This document shows, one piece after another, positions 56,037 to 64,000 of a stretch of 64,000 nt of DNA; positions within the stretch are counted from its first letter, which is position 1; each line of letters starts with the position of its first letter. Source of the stretch: Phenylobacterium sp. LH3H17 (lineage in GTDB: Bacteria > Pseudomonadota > Alphaproteobacteria > Caulobacterales > Caulobacteraceae). The notes below the pieces were generated by a model. That model did no database searches. It saw only the letters and a program-made list of their open reading frames with translations, and was not told the origin of the DNA. The translations under genes were made by a program, and so were the position numbers. Location of the stretch: NCBI RefSeq assembly GCF_024298925.1, contig NZ_CP101283.1:496001-560000 (forward strand), read 5' to 3'.

Positions 56037-59000
56037 TTGAGCGTCGTCCGATTGACCGAAACCGCCCCATCTCCGCCGGCCCGTAAAATCCCGTCGCGGG
56101 CCTATGCGCGATGGGCTGTCGGGGTGTTGGTGGTGGCGGTCGTCCTGGCCCTGGCCGCCGCCTACGCCGCGCGCCGGGCCCTGGCGCGCGAGGCCCTGGT
56201 CGGCTGGCTGGAGGCCCGCGGCGTGCCGGCCTCGGTGGAGTTCCGCGACTTCGAGCTGGGGGCCTTCGCGGCCCGCCTGCGGCTGGGGCCTGAGCGTGAC
56301 GCCGACGTCACCGCCGAGCTCGCCGAAGTCCGCTACGGCTTCACCGGCTTCTGGTCGGGCGAACCGTTTGGCGTGCGGATCACCTCGGTGGTCCTGCACC
56401 GGCCGGTGATCAAGGCTAACTTCAAGGGCGGCAAGCTCAGCCTGGGCTCCCTCGATCCGGTCATCGAAGAGCTCACGCGGCGTCCGCCTAGGCCCGACGC
56501 GCGCCTGCCCGAGATCCGGGTTCGCGAGGGCGTCCTGCGGCTGGCCACCGACTACGGTCCCGTCCAGGCCCGCCTCAACGCCCAGCTCGCCGACGGCCGG
56601 CTGATGTCCCTGGATGCGAAGATCGGCGCCACCGCCCTGCGTGACGGGAACATGTCCCTGCAGAGCGGTCCCGGCCAGGTGAAGCTGGTCACGACCCGTG
56701 GCCGGGTCGACGTGGCGCTGAACCTGCCCCTAAGGCGCGCCCAGGTCGGCGGCCTGTCGGCCAGCGACGCCCAGCTCAAAGTCTCGCTCCGCGCGCCCTA
56801 TCCCGATCTCGACCGCCGGCGCGCTGACGGGGAGGTGAGCGCCCGGATCGATCTGACGGGACGGCGGATCGTCTCCGGCGGGACGGAGCTGCAAGCCCCT
56901 CGTCTCGACGCGGTGTTCGGCGGCAGCGTCCGAGGGCCCCTGGAGGCCCTGATCCTGCGCGGCGACGCCGAAACACGATTGGTCGCCAAGGCCGCGGAAG
57001 TCTCCGCCGCCAAGGCGCGCGACCTCGATCTCAACCTGCACGCCCACGAGATCAAATGGACCCGGTCCGGCGGCGAGGCGGTGTCCGCCAACCTGTTCGC
57101 CGAGGCGAGGGCCGCGACCATCGATTCCGGCGAGACACGACTCTCCCAGGCCGTGGCCAAGTTCCAGGGGCCGGGGCGATTCGCAGGCGGCGTCGTCGAG
57201 GCGGAACTTGAGGGCGGACTAACGACTGACGGAGCCTGGACCGGCCTCGGAGCGCCCCGCACCGACGATCCGGCCCAGACAGCCGCCCTGAAGAAGGCGC
57301 TGCGGGGCTTCCATATGGAGGCGAGCCAGGTCTCCCTGCGGATCAAGGGCCAGGAGGTCATGGTCGCCCTGGGCGCCCCGGCGACCATGACCACCGAAAC
57401 CGGCGGCAGGGCGATCCTGGCCGCCCACGGCGGGCCGCTCTACGCCGCCGGCCGGGGGGCGTTCCGGCTGAATGTCGACGGCGGCGGCCTGCCCAAGGCC
57501 GAGCTGCTCGTGCCGCGCTACCGTCTGATCTCGAACGGCCTGGTGGCCACGACCGCCCTCAAGGCCAGCGGAAGCTTTGGACCTGTCGAGGCAGGGAGTC
57601 TCGATACCGCAGGCGAACTGCGGGTGGCGAGCGGCTCGACCAGCTTCGTCGCCAGCCGCTGCGCGATGGTCGCCGCTCAGCGACTCGAACTCGGCGAGAA
57701 CGACATCGAGGCCATCGACGCCAAGGTCTGTCCGGCGGGCGGGCCGATGCTCACCTTGGCCAAGGGCGGTTGGCGGCTGCGCGGACGGGCCCAGGGCTTG
57801 GGCGCCCGCGCGCCGTTCCTGGAGGCCAGGATCTCCGAGGCGGCGGGCGACCTCGACTTCCACGGCGCGGGCGAGGCCCTGGCCGGCCGCGCCGTGATCA
57901 CCGCCGCGCGGGTGGACGACACGGCGGCGGAGACAAGGTTCCAGCCGGTGCGCGCCACCGGCGAGGCCTCGGCGGCCGATGGCGGTTGGACCGGAGAATT
58001 CGTGGTCACCGATCTCGCCGGTCGCCGGCTCGGTCAGGCCCAACTTCGCCACGCGGCCAACGGCCAAGGCGGCCTCGACTTCGACACGGGCGTGCTGGCC
58101 TTCGAGGACGGCGGGCTCCAACCGGCCAGTCTCTCGCCCATGGCCGCCATGGTCGCCTCGCCCGCCACGGGCCGCGCGCGGTTCCAGGGCCAGATCGCCT
58201 GGACGCCCGACACCTCGTCGAGCCACGGAACCCTGAGCGTCGAACGGATGGATTTCGTGAGCCCGTTCGGACCGCTGACGGGCCTGAGCGGTAAGGTGGC
58301 GTTCAACAGCCTGATCCCGCTGACCGCCGCGCCGGGCCAGAGCCTCAAGGCGGAAAGCGTCGCCACCCTGGTCCCGCTGACAGACGTGGAGGCGCGGTTC
58401 GGGCTGGAGGGCGAGGCCCTGACCGTCGAGGGCGCCAGGCTGGCGGTCGGCGGCGGGACCCTGGTCTTCGAGCCCTTCACCCTGCCGTTCAAGCCGGGCG
58501 CGACCTGGACGGGCGTCGTGAATTTCGAGGGGGTGCAGGTGTCGGATCTGATCGAGGCCTCGCCCTTCGGCGACCGCGTCGACCTCGACGCCCGGCTGAG
58601 CGGCCGCGTGCCCTTCGAGGTGACGCCGGAGGGGGTGCGGGTCTCGAACGGGAAGCTGGCGGCGATCCAGCCCGGCCGGGTGTCCATCCGACGCGAGGCC
58701 CTAATCCCCGTCTCGGAGGAGGGCGGCGCGGCCACGGTCGAAGCGCCCGGCGCGCCGCCCGGCGCGGCCGAGGGGATGGCCGACGCGCTCAATGCCGCGA
58801 CGGCCCCCGGCCAGATCAACGCCTTCAGCGAATTCGCCTACCAGGCCATGGAGCATCTGGCCTTCGAGTCCCTGGACGCTGAGGTGAACAGCCTGCCCAA
58901 CGGCCGCCTGGGCGTCCTGCTGCATGTGAAGGGCGAGCATGCCCCGCCGAAGAAGCAGGAGATCCGGCTGTCGATCATCGACCTGATCACCCGGCGGTTC

Positions 59001-59135
59001 CTCAAAAAGGCCTTGCCCCTGCCTTCGGGCACCAAGGTGGACTTGACGCTGGACACGTCGTTGAACCTGGATCAGCTCTTGAAGGACTTCGCCGACTATC
59101 GGTCGCTGCGCGGTTCACAAGCCGTTCAGCCGTGA
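56037..59135 (+). CDS. ydbH: YdbH-family AsmA-like lipid transport protein
   Basis: 1032 residues from a TTG. One N-terminal membrane helix (WAVGVLVVAVVLALAAAYAA, about residues 26-46), then a long beta-rich periplasmic region as in AsmA-like bridge proteins; the C-terminal part (INAFSEFAYQAMEHLAFESLDAEVNSLPNGRLGVLLHVKGEHAP) matches the YdbH domain that contacts YnbE. YdbH, TamB and YhdP redundantly move phospholipids between inner and outer membrane in E. coli. The two downstream genes are ynbE and ydbL, giving the full set. Confidence 0.9.
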   Translation: MSVVRLTETAPSPPARKIPSRAYARWAVGVLVVAVVLALAAAYAARRALAREALVGWLEARGVPASVEFRDFELGAFAARLRLGPERDADVTAELAEVRYGFTGFWSGEPFGVRITSVVLHRPVIKANFKGGKLSLGSLDPVIEELTRRPPRPDARLPEIRVREGVLRLATDYGPVQARLNAQLADGRLMSLDAKIGATALRDGNMSLQSGPGQVKLVTTRGRVDVALNLPLRRAQVGGLSASDAQLKVSLRAPYPDLDRRRADGEVSARIDLTGRRIVSGGTELQAPRLDAVFGGSVRGPLEALILRGDAETRLVAKAAEVSAAKARDLDLNLHAHEIKWTRSGGEAVSANLFAEARAATIDSGETRLSQAVAKFQGPGRFAGGVVEAELEGGLTTDGAWTGLGAPRTDDPAQTAALKKALRGFHMEASQVSLRIKGQEVMVALGAPATMTTETGGRAILAAHGGPLYAAGRGAFRLNVDGGGLPKAELLVPRYRLISNGLVATTALKASGSFGPVEAGSLDTAGELRVASGSTSFVASRCAMVAAQRLELGENDIEAIDAKVCPAGGPMLTLAKGGWRLRGRAQGLGARAPFLEARISEAAGDLDFHGAGEALAGRAVITAARVDDTAAETRFQPVRATGEASAADGGWTGEFVVTDLAGRRLGQAQLRHAANGQGGLDFDTGVLAFEDGGLQPASLSPMAAMVASPATGRARFQGQIAWTPDTSSSHGTLSVERMDFVSPFGPLTGLSGKVAFNSLIPLTAAPGQSLKAESVATLVPLTDVEARFGLEGEALTVEGARLAVGGGTLVFEPFTLPFKPGATWTGVVNFEGVQVSDLIEASPFGDRVDLDARLSGRVPFEVTPEGVRVSNGKLAAIQPGRVSIRREALIPVSEEGGAATVEAPGAPPGAAEGMADALNAATAPGQINAFSEFAYQAMEHLAFESLDAEVNSLPNGRLGVLLHVKGEHAPPKKQEIRLSIIDLITRRFLKKALPLPSGTKVDLTLDTSLNLDQLLKDFADYRSLRGSQAVQP

Positions 59136-59170
59136 AGCGCCACCTTCGCCGCGAAATTGGAGACGACGGA

Positions 59171-59350
59171 ATGATAAGAGCCCCAGCCGCCGCGGCCGCC
59201 CTGATCGGCGTCTTACTCCTGGGGGCCTGCGCCACCATCAAGGTGGAGGTGGCGCCCATCACCATCTACGCCAAGCTGGACGCCGATGTCCGGCTGCGCC
59301 TCGACGACGACGTCAAGGCGCTGATCAAGCAGAACCCGAACCTGTTCTAG
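59171..59350 (+). CDS. ynbE: YnbE-family outer-membrane lipoprotein
   Basis: 59 residues from the ATG behind TTGGAGA; a GTG at 59132 adds a non-signal extension. Signal with lipobox LGAC and lipid-bearing C20. The mature part KVEVAPITIYAKLDADVRLRL...ALIKQNPNLF follows the YnbE pattern (E. coli ends DVEELLETRSDLF). In E. coli YnbE stacks on the C-terminus of YdbH to complete the lipid bridge at the outer membrane. Three bases separate it from ydbL. Confidence 0.9.
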   Translation: MIRAPAAAAALIGVLLLGACATIKVEVAPITIYAKLDADVRLRLDDDVKALIKQNPNLF

Positions 59351-59353
59351 GAA

Positions 59354-59719
59354 ATGACCATGACCTTCAATCAATGGCTGGCGCCGGTCGCCGTGGCGGT
59401 CGGAAGCATCACCTGCGCGGGCTCGGCCTATGCCGATGTCGTCGCGTCCAAGGCTGTCGTGGACGCCGCCAAGGCCGCCGGAATCGTTGGCGAGCAGAAC
59501 GACGGCAATCTGGGCTTCGTGAAGCCCGGAGACGCGGCGACCAAGGCCGCTGTGGCCGAGATCAACGCCGGCCGCCGCCAGGTCTACGCCCAGGCCGCCG
59601 CCAAGAACGGCGTCACCGTGGAAGTCGCCGGCGCCTCGGCCTTCAAGACCGTGGTGCAGGAACGCCTGAAGCCCGGCGAATTCTACCAGGACGCCTCGGG
59701 GAACTGGGTGCGGAAGTAG
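59354..59719 (+). CDS. ydbL: YdbL-family periplasmic protein (DUF1318)
   Basis: 121 residues; a second ATG two codons later has better spacing from AGGA. Signal peptide to about residue 27 (VAVAVGSITCAGSAYA). The DUF1318 core ends with VQERLKPGEFYQDASGNWVRK, matching E. coli YdbL (GEY...GKWVRK). It is thought to regulate YdbH-YnbE assembly in the periplasm. Last gene of the operon, followed by a hairpin shared with the convergent DUF885 gene. Confidence 0.92.
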   Translation: MTMTFNQWLAPVAVAVGSITCAGSAYADVVASKAVVDAAKAAGIVGEQNDGNLGFVKPGDAATKAAVAEINAGRRQVYAQAAAKNGVTVEVAGASAFKTVVQERLKPGEFYQDASGNWVRK

Positions 59720-59733
59720 ATTCCATACGTTTC

Positions 59734-59771
59734 TCATCCCCCGGATCAGCCTGCGGCTGACCGGAGGATGA
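59734..59771. terminator. Bidirectional hairpin between ydbL and the DUF885 gene
   Basis: TCATCC-CCCGGATCAGCC-TGC-GGCTGACCGG-AGGATGA forms a long stem in the 60-bp gap between convergent genes. No strong T-run; may also belong to a dispersed repeat family. Confidence 0.5.
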
Positions 59772-59779
59772 CGGCCGCC

Positions 59780-61525
59780 TTATCGCGCCTTCTCCACCGC
59801 CACCCAGGCGTCGATCCGGCGCTCCAGCATGTCCAGCGGCAGGGGCCCGGCCAGCAGCACCGCGTCGTGGAAGCGGCGGATGTCGAACCTTTCGCCCAGC
59901 TCGGCTTTCGCCTTTTCGCGCAAGGACACGATCTTCATCTCGCCGGTCTTGTAGGCCAGCGCCTGGGCGGGCCACGAGACGTAGCGGGCCAGCTCCACCT
60001 CGATATTCAGCGGCGACAGGGCCGAGTTCTCCGCGAAGCATTTGCGGGCCTGTTCCAGGCTCCAGCCCTTCCAATGGATGCCGGTGTCGGCCACCAGCCG
60101 GCAGGCGCGCCACATCTCGTAGCTGAGCCGTCCGAACCGCTCATAGGCGTCGCGGTAGATGCCCATCTCCCCGCCCAGTTTCTCGGCATAGAGGCCCCAG
60201 CCCTCGGTGAAGGCGGTGACGCCGGCCTCGCGGCGGAAGGTCGGAATGTCCTGCGCCTCCTGGCCAAGCGCGATCTGCAGGTGGTGACCGGGAACCGCCT
60301 CGTGCAGGGTCAGGGCCGGCAGCTCATAGAGCCCGCGCTGGTCCAGGCTGGAGGTGTTGACCATGTAGCCCCCGGCGATCCCCAGCCTGGGATTGCCCTG
60401 GAAATAGCGGCCGGTGGTGTAGTTCGCCTCGATGGCGGCGGGCACCGGCCGCACGCCGTAGGTCAGGCGGGGCAGGGTGGCGAACCAGGCGGGCAGCTTG
60501 TCGTCGATGCGCTTGGAGATTTCGGACGCCTTTTCCAGCAGGTCCTCGCGTGAGGTCGCGTAGAACCGCGGGTCCGTGCGCAGGAAGGCCTGGAACTCCG
60601 GGAAGCTGCCCTTGAAGCCGGTCTCGGCGATGACGCCATCCATCTCCTGGCGGATGCGGGCCACCTCGTTCAGGCCGTTCTGGTGGATCTGGTCGGGGGT
60701 GAGACTGGTCGTGGTGTGGTCCTGCACCAGCCAGGTGTAGTAGCGCTCGCCGTCCGGCAACGCGCGGGCCCCCAACGCCTTGCGGCTCCTGGGCAGGTAT
60801 TCCTTCTCCAGGAACACGACGAAACCGGCCTGGGCCGGACGGATCTTGTCGCGGACGACCGCCGTGGCTTCAGCGAGCAAGGCGTCGCGTTGCGCTTGGG
60901 GGACGGAGGTGGGCAGGGCCTTGAGCGGCGCCAGCATCGGGTCGGTGTCCAGCGGCGCCGCCGCCTGTTCACGGGCGAAGGCCAGCACCTTCTCGGTGGT
61001 GGAGACGGGCTGGGTGAAGCCGCTCTTGGCGCCGCGCCGGGCGTTGTCGATCTCGACGGCGTAATAGGCCGGCACGGCGTTCAGCCGGTCGATCCAGGCC
61101 CTGCCGTCGGCCAGGCCGCGCATCGGCGTGGAGGCGGCGAGATAGCCCATCGTCCAGTGGAAGCCGCCGTCGGAATTGAACGGCATCCGCGACTCGTCGA
61201 AGGCCAGGCTCGCCAGCCGGCGCTCGACCGCCCAGGTGAGGAATTCGCGGTTGATCCTGGCCTCGCCCGAGAGCACGCCGGGATCGATGGCCGCCAGGCG
61301 GGTCTTGAACCCCGCCAGCGCCGTCTTGCGCGCCGCGTCGGCCCTGGGGCTGTCGTCGGGCAGCCGTGAGAGGGCGGCGCGGTCGCCCTGGCTGGCGGCT
61401 TCGATGGGATCGTCGGCCAGGCGGAAGGCCTCGTAGTCTGCGACCACCCGGTTGAGGGCCGCGTCGTCGGCCAGGGCCGGGCTCGCGGCGAGGGTCAGGG
61501 CGAGGACGGCGAGCGCGTGGCGCAT
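59780..61525 (-). CDS. DUF885 family exported metallopeptidase-like protein
   Basis: 581 residues from MRHALAVLALTLAASPALA behind AAGGTGA; upstream codons in frame lack a signal. The mature protein is helical. The DUF885 signature HEAVPGHH lies at residues 408-415, with a likely metal-ligand Glu in FTEGWGLYAEKLGGEMG and KTGEMKIV near the end. Family members are viewed as zinc peptidases of the M3-like group; substrates are mostly unknown. Periplasmic location is predicted from the signal peptide. Confidence 0.9.
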   Translation of the reverse strand: MRHALAVLALTLAASPALADDAALNRVVADYEAFRLADDPIEAASQGDRAALSRLPDDSPRADAARKTALAGFKTRLAAIDPGVLSGEARINREFLTWAVERRLASLAFDESRMPFNSDGGFHWTMGYLAASTPMRGLADGRAWIDRLNAVPAYYAVEIDNARRGAKSGFTQPVSTTEKVLAFAREQAAAPLDTDPMLAPLKALPTSVPQAQRDALLAEATAVVRDKIRPAQAGFVVFLEKEYLPRSRKALGARALPDGERYYTWLVQDHTTTSLTPDQIHQNGLNEVARIRQEMDGVIAETGFKGSFPEFQAFLRTDPRFYATSREDLLEKASEISKRIDDKLPAWFATLPRLTYGVRPVPAAIEANYTTGRYFQGNPRLGIAGGYMVNTSSLDQRGLYELPALTLHEAVPGHHLQIALGQEAQDIPTFRREAGVTAFTEGWGLYAEKLGGEMGIYRDAYERFGRLSYEMWRACRLVADTGIHWKGWSLEQARKCFAENSALSPLNIEVELARYVSWPAQALAYKTGEMKIVSLREKAKAELGERFDIRRFHDAVLLAGPLPLDMLERRIDAWVAVEKAR

Positions 61526-61693
61526 GAGGTCACCTTCAAGCAAGGTTTGGGGCGGCGCCAAGCTGGAGCAGGCGGTGGCCGGCGCCAAGGGCATTTTCAG
61601 CTAACGTCATTCGCCCAGGGGCGAAGAATCACCCCACTTCATGTGCTTCGCGATTAAGGCCATGCTCGCCGCGCCAAAACCGGGGGTTCCTTC

Positions 61694-63091
61694 ATGAGTT
61701 TCGTCACACGCCGCAGAGCCATGGAGGCCCCGCATCACGAAGGCGACCACAAGCTGAAGGCCACGCTGGGGTGGGCGCATCTGATGGCGCTGGGCATCGG
61801 CGCGATCATCGGCACCGGCATCTATACCCTGACCGGCGTGGCGGCGGGCCTGGCAGGGCCGGCGGTGATCCTGTCCTTCGCGGTGGCCGGCGCGGTCTGC
61901 GCCTGCGCGGCGCTTTGCTATGCCGAGATGGCCACACTCATGCCCCAGGCGGGCAGCGCCTACACATATTCCTACGTCACCCTGGGCGAGATGGCCGCCT
62001 GGGTGATCGGCTGGAGCCTGATCCTCGAATACACCCTGGTCTGCAGCGCGGTGGCGGTGGGCTGGGCGGGCTACGCGTCGGGCCTGATCCAGCAGGCGGG
62101 CTGGCCCGTGCCGGCCTACCTGCTCTCGGGCCCGGAGGCCGGCGGCCTGGTCAACCTGCCGGCGGTGTTCATCGCCCTGCTGGTCACCAGCCTGCTGCTG
62201 GTGGGCACCCGCGAGAGCGCCACGGTCAACTTCATCCTGGTCTGCGTGAAGCTGGTGGCCCTGGCGGCCTTCGTCGCCCTCACCCTGCCCAGCTTCGACG
62301 CTGGCCACTTCACCCCCTTCGCGCCGTTCGGCTTCGGCGCCCAGGATGTCGACGGGACGAAGTTCGGGGTGATGGGCGCCGCGGCGATCATCTTCTTCGC
62401 CTTCTACGGTTTCGACGCCATCTCCACGGCGGCGGAGGAGGCCAAGAACCCGCGCCGCGACCTGACCATCGGCATCGTCGGGTCGATGGTGGCCTGCACC
62501 CTGATTTACATGATCGTCGCCGCCGTCGCCCTGGGCGCCTCGCCCTACGACGTCTTCTCCAAGAGCGAGGAGCCGCTGGCCTTCATCCTGCGCGAGCTGA
62601 ACCAGCCCGTGGCCGCCTCGCTGATCGCCGGCGCCGCGGTGATCGCCATGCCCACGGTCATCATGGTGTTCATGTTCGGCCAGAGCCGGGTGTTCTTCGC
62701 CATGGCCCGCGACGGCCTGCTGCCGCGCAGCCTGGCCAGGGTGAACAAGCGCGGCGTCCCCTCGGCGGTCACCATCCTGACGGGGGTCATCGCCGCGATC
62801 ATCGCCGGCGCCCTACCGCTGTCGCAGATCGCCGCCCTGGCCAACGCCGGAACCCTGGCGGCCTTCATCGCCACCATCCTGGCGGTCATGGTCCTGCGCC
62901 GCCGAGCCCCCACCCTGGAGCGGCTCTTCAAGACCCCGGCGATCTGGCTGATCGGCCCGCTGGGCCTGGTCGGCTGCGTCTACCTGTTTTCCAGCCTGAC
63001 GGCGAAGACGATGCTGTTCTTCTTTGCGTGGAACGCCATCGGCGTGGCGGTCTACCTGCTCTACGGCCGGGCGAAGAGCCGGCTCGCCTAG
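61694..63091 (+). CDS. APC-family amino acid permease
   Basis: 465 residues with about 12 membrane helices. The family hallmark is in helix 1: GIGAIIGTGIYTLTGVAAG, preceded by LKATLGWAHLM. Also visible are AALCYAEMATLMPQAGSAYTYSYVTLGEMAAWVIGWSLILEY, IIFFAFYGFDAISTAAEEAKNP and FGQSRVFFAMARDGLLP. It resembles cationic amino acid transporters, carrying amino acids across the inner membrane. It overlaps the convergent globin gene by 4 bp. Confidence 0.94.
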   Translation: MSFVTRRRAMEAPHHEGDHKLKATLGWAHLMALGIGAIIGTGIYTLTGVAAGLAGPAVILSFAVAGAVCACAALCYAEMATLMPQAGSAYTYSYVTLGEMAAWVIGWSLILEYTLVCSAVAVGWAGYASGLIQQAGWPVPAYLLSGPEAGGLVNLPAVFIALLVTSLLLVGTRESATVNFILVCVKLVALAAFVALTLPSFDAGHFTPFAPFGFGAQDVDGTKFGVMGAAAIIFFAFYGFDAISTAAEEAKNPRRDLTIGIVGSMVACTLIYMIVAAVALGASPYDVFSKSEEPLAFILRELNQPVAASLIAGAAVIAMPTVIMVFMFGQSRVFFAMARDGLLPRSLARVNKRGVPSAVTILTGVIAAIIAGALPLSQIAALANAGTLAAFIATILAVMVLRRRAPTLERLFKTPAIWLIGPLGLVGCVYLFSSLTAKTMLFFFAWNAIGVAVYLLYGRAKSRLA

Positions 63092-63519
63092 GTGACCGGC
63101 GGAAGCTCGCCGCGCCGCGCGGCGATGCCGAGCTGGAGGCTTTGGCCGATCATCTGCGCCTTGGCCGCGAACATCGCCGCGGCTTCCGGCGTGCATACCT
63201 CGCGCAGGGTCTGGTCGAACAGCTCAAGCCACCGGACGAAGTGGGCGGGTTCCAGGTCGGGGATGGCGGCATGGACCGCCATGGGCTGGCCCTTGAACCG
63301 TCCGGTCATCAGCATCACCGAGGACCAGAAGTCGCACAGCTTGGCGAGGTGGACGTCCCAGCCGTCGGCGATCTCGCGATCGAAGATCGGGCCCAGGCGC
63401 GGGTCTTGCCGCACCCGGCCATAGAAGGCGTGCACCAGCTCGCGGATGACCGGCTCGGTTATGCCCACGGCCGCGGCCTCGCCGGCATGGATTTCTCGCG
63501 CTGAGGGCCGGTGGCTCAC
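63088..63519 (-). CDS. Group III truncated haemoglobin
   Basis: 143 residues, GTG start overlapping the stop of the upstream rfbD-like gene. The fold shows ITEPVIRELVHAFYGRVRQDPRLGPIFDREI, WDVHLAKLCDFWSSVMLMTGRFKGQPMAVHAAIPDLEPAHFVRWLELFDQTL with the proximal His region, typical of the P-type (group III) globins. Presumed oxygen or nitric oxide chemistry; role unproven. Translational coupling to a rhamnose-biosynthesis gene is odd and probably incidental. Confidence 0.93.
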   Translation of the reverse strand: MSHRPSAREIHAGEAAAVGITEPVIRELVHAFYGRVRQDPRLGPIFDREIADGWDVHLAKLCDFWSSVMLMTGRFKGQPMAVHAAIPDLEPAHFVRWLELFDQTLREVCTPEAAAMFAAKAQMIGQSLQLGIAARRGELPPVT

Positions 63520-64000
63520 GCCTTGAGCGCCGCGAGCTGATCCAGGGTGTCCTCCATCGCCTCTTCCCAGGGGCGGAGCTGGACCCCGAACACCCGCTGC
63601 AACCGGCCGGAGCCAAGCACGCAGTTCAGCGCCCGCCTAGCGGGGGTCGGGAAGGCGCTGGTGGGCACGGCTTCGATCGGCGGCGGCTCGCGGTCCGGGA
63701 AGGCCATGGCGAAGATGGTCTTGCCCATGTCGTAGCGGCTGGCCACGCCGTCATTGACCACGTGCAGCAGACCCCATTCCGGCGCGCCGGCCGGGGCCCG
63801 GGCCAGGCGGTCCGCCTGGGAGAGGATGAAGGCCGCCAGGTCGCCGCTGGCCGTGGGTCGGGCCTTCTGGTCGTCCACCAGCCGCATCGGGGTCCCGGCC
63901 TGCGAGGCCTTGAGGAACCACTGCAGGAAGTTCTGGCCATAGGCCGAGAACAGCCAGGAGACACGCGCCACCAGCGCTCGATCGCAGCCGCCCAGCACCG
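63516..64000 (-). CDS. rfbD: dTDP-4-dehydrorhamnose reductase, C-terminal part
   Basis: The last about 160 codons of a gene that begins beyond the right edge. Segments LVARVSWLFSAYGQNFLQWFL and MRLVDDQKARPTASGDLAAFIL, then GLLHVVNDGVASRYDMGKTIF and a C-terminal PWEEAMEDTLDQL, are the RmlD/RfbD pattern. It reduces dTDP-4-keto-rhamnose to dTDP-L-rhamnose. In this fragment an internal ATG is visible near 63998, but it lies inside the fold and is not a true start. Confidence 0.88.
   Translation of the reverse strand, partial: VLGGCDRALVARVSWLFSAYGQNFLQWFLKASQAGTPMRLVDDQKARPTASGDLAAFILSQADRLARAPAGAPEWGLLHVVNDGVASRYDMGKTIFAMAFPDREPPPIEAVPTSAFPTPARRALNCVLGSGRLQRVFGVQLRPWEEAMEDTLDQLAALKA

Overview
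The window is about 64 kb of high-GC chromosome with strongly GC-rich third codon positions. It most resembles an alphaproteobacterium of the Caulobacterales (Phenylobacterium or Caulobacter type). Pointers are the pgl-edd-glk Entner-Doudoroff cluster, a TonB-dependent receptor, PEPxxWA-type C-terminal sorting signals, a holdfast-like polysaccharide cluster, a YdbH-YnbE-YdbL lipid-transport operon and much fatty acyl-CoA metabolism. The genus is inferred, not proven.

Layout. 1-4.4 kb: end of a glycosyltransferase, then the ED operon pgl-edd-glk-eda with overlapping start and stop codons. 4.5-13.7 kb: an acyl-CoA catabolic cluster with an ECH-fold protein lacking both catalytic Glu, an acyl-CoA dehydrogenase, a class III CoA-transferase, a thiolase-like/DUF35 pair resembling retro-aldolases, two acyl-CoA ligases and an RraA-like aldolase. 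13.9-21.1 kb: tRNA-Ser(CGA) carrying an integrated 7.1-kb element bounded by a 17-bp direct repeat. The element encodes a HEPN nuclease with a DUF262 protein, a serine recombinase, a membrane-anchored winged-helix protein, an HUH replication-type endonuclease, a stretch with repeated TATAAGGGTC motifs, and a tyrosine integrase.

21.1-29.5 kb: a TPR protein, an exported PEP-CTERM metalloprotease, a YtkA-like protein, and a surface-polysaccharide group (GNAT/CelD acyltransferase, acyltransferase 3, Wzy-type polymerase/ligase, NodB deacetylase), then S-formylglutathione hydrolase. 29.5-40.2 kb: M20 peptidase, alanine dehydrogenase with a divergent Lrp regulator (flanked by an inverted pair of about 140-bp repeats), an EF-hand protein, the reverse transsulfuration pair (cystathionine lyase and CBS), a 1120-residue exported beta-propeller/amidohydrolase and YbaK. 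40.3-48.9 kb: TetR regulator and TonB receptor with a palindromic operator candidate, DUF2061-dps behind a Fur-box-like site, LLM flavin oxidoreductase with an alpha/beta hydrolase, dodecin, and a cytochrome c/FAD lactone oxidase pair.

48.9-56 kb: beta-oxidation genes (two thiolases, a FadB-type multifunctional enzyme, an SDR) separated by strong intrinsic terminators, plus a second PEP-CTERM protein and a GFA-family protein. 56-64 kb: ydbH-ynbE-ydbL, a DUF885 metallopeptidase-like protein, an APC transporter, truncated haemoglobin, and the end of a dTDP-4-dehydrorhamnose reductase gene. The most unusual part is the tRNA-Ser island: it pairs a candidate RNase-based defence module with a replication-type endonuclease and iteron-like repeats, so it may be a self-replicating or satellite-like integrative element.
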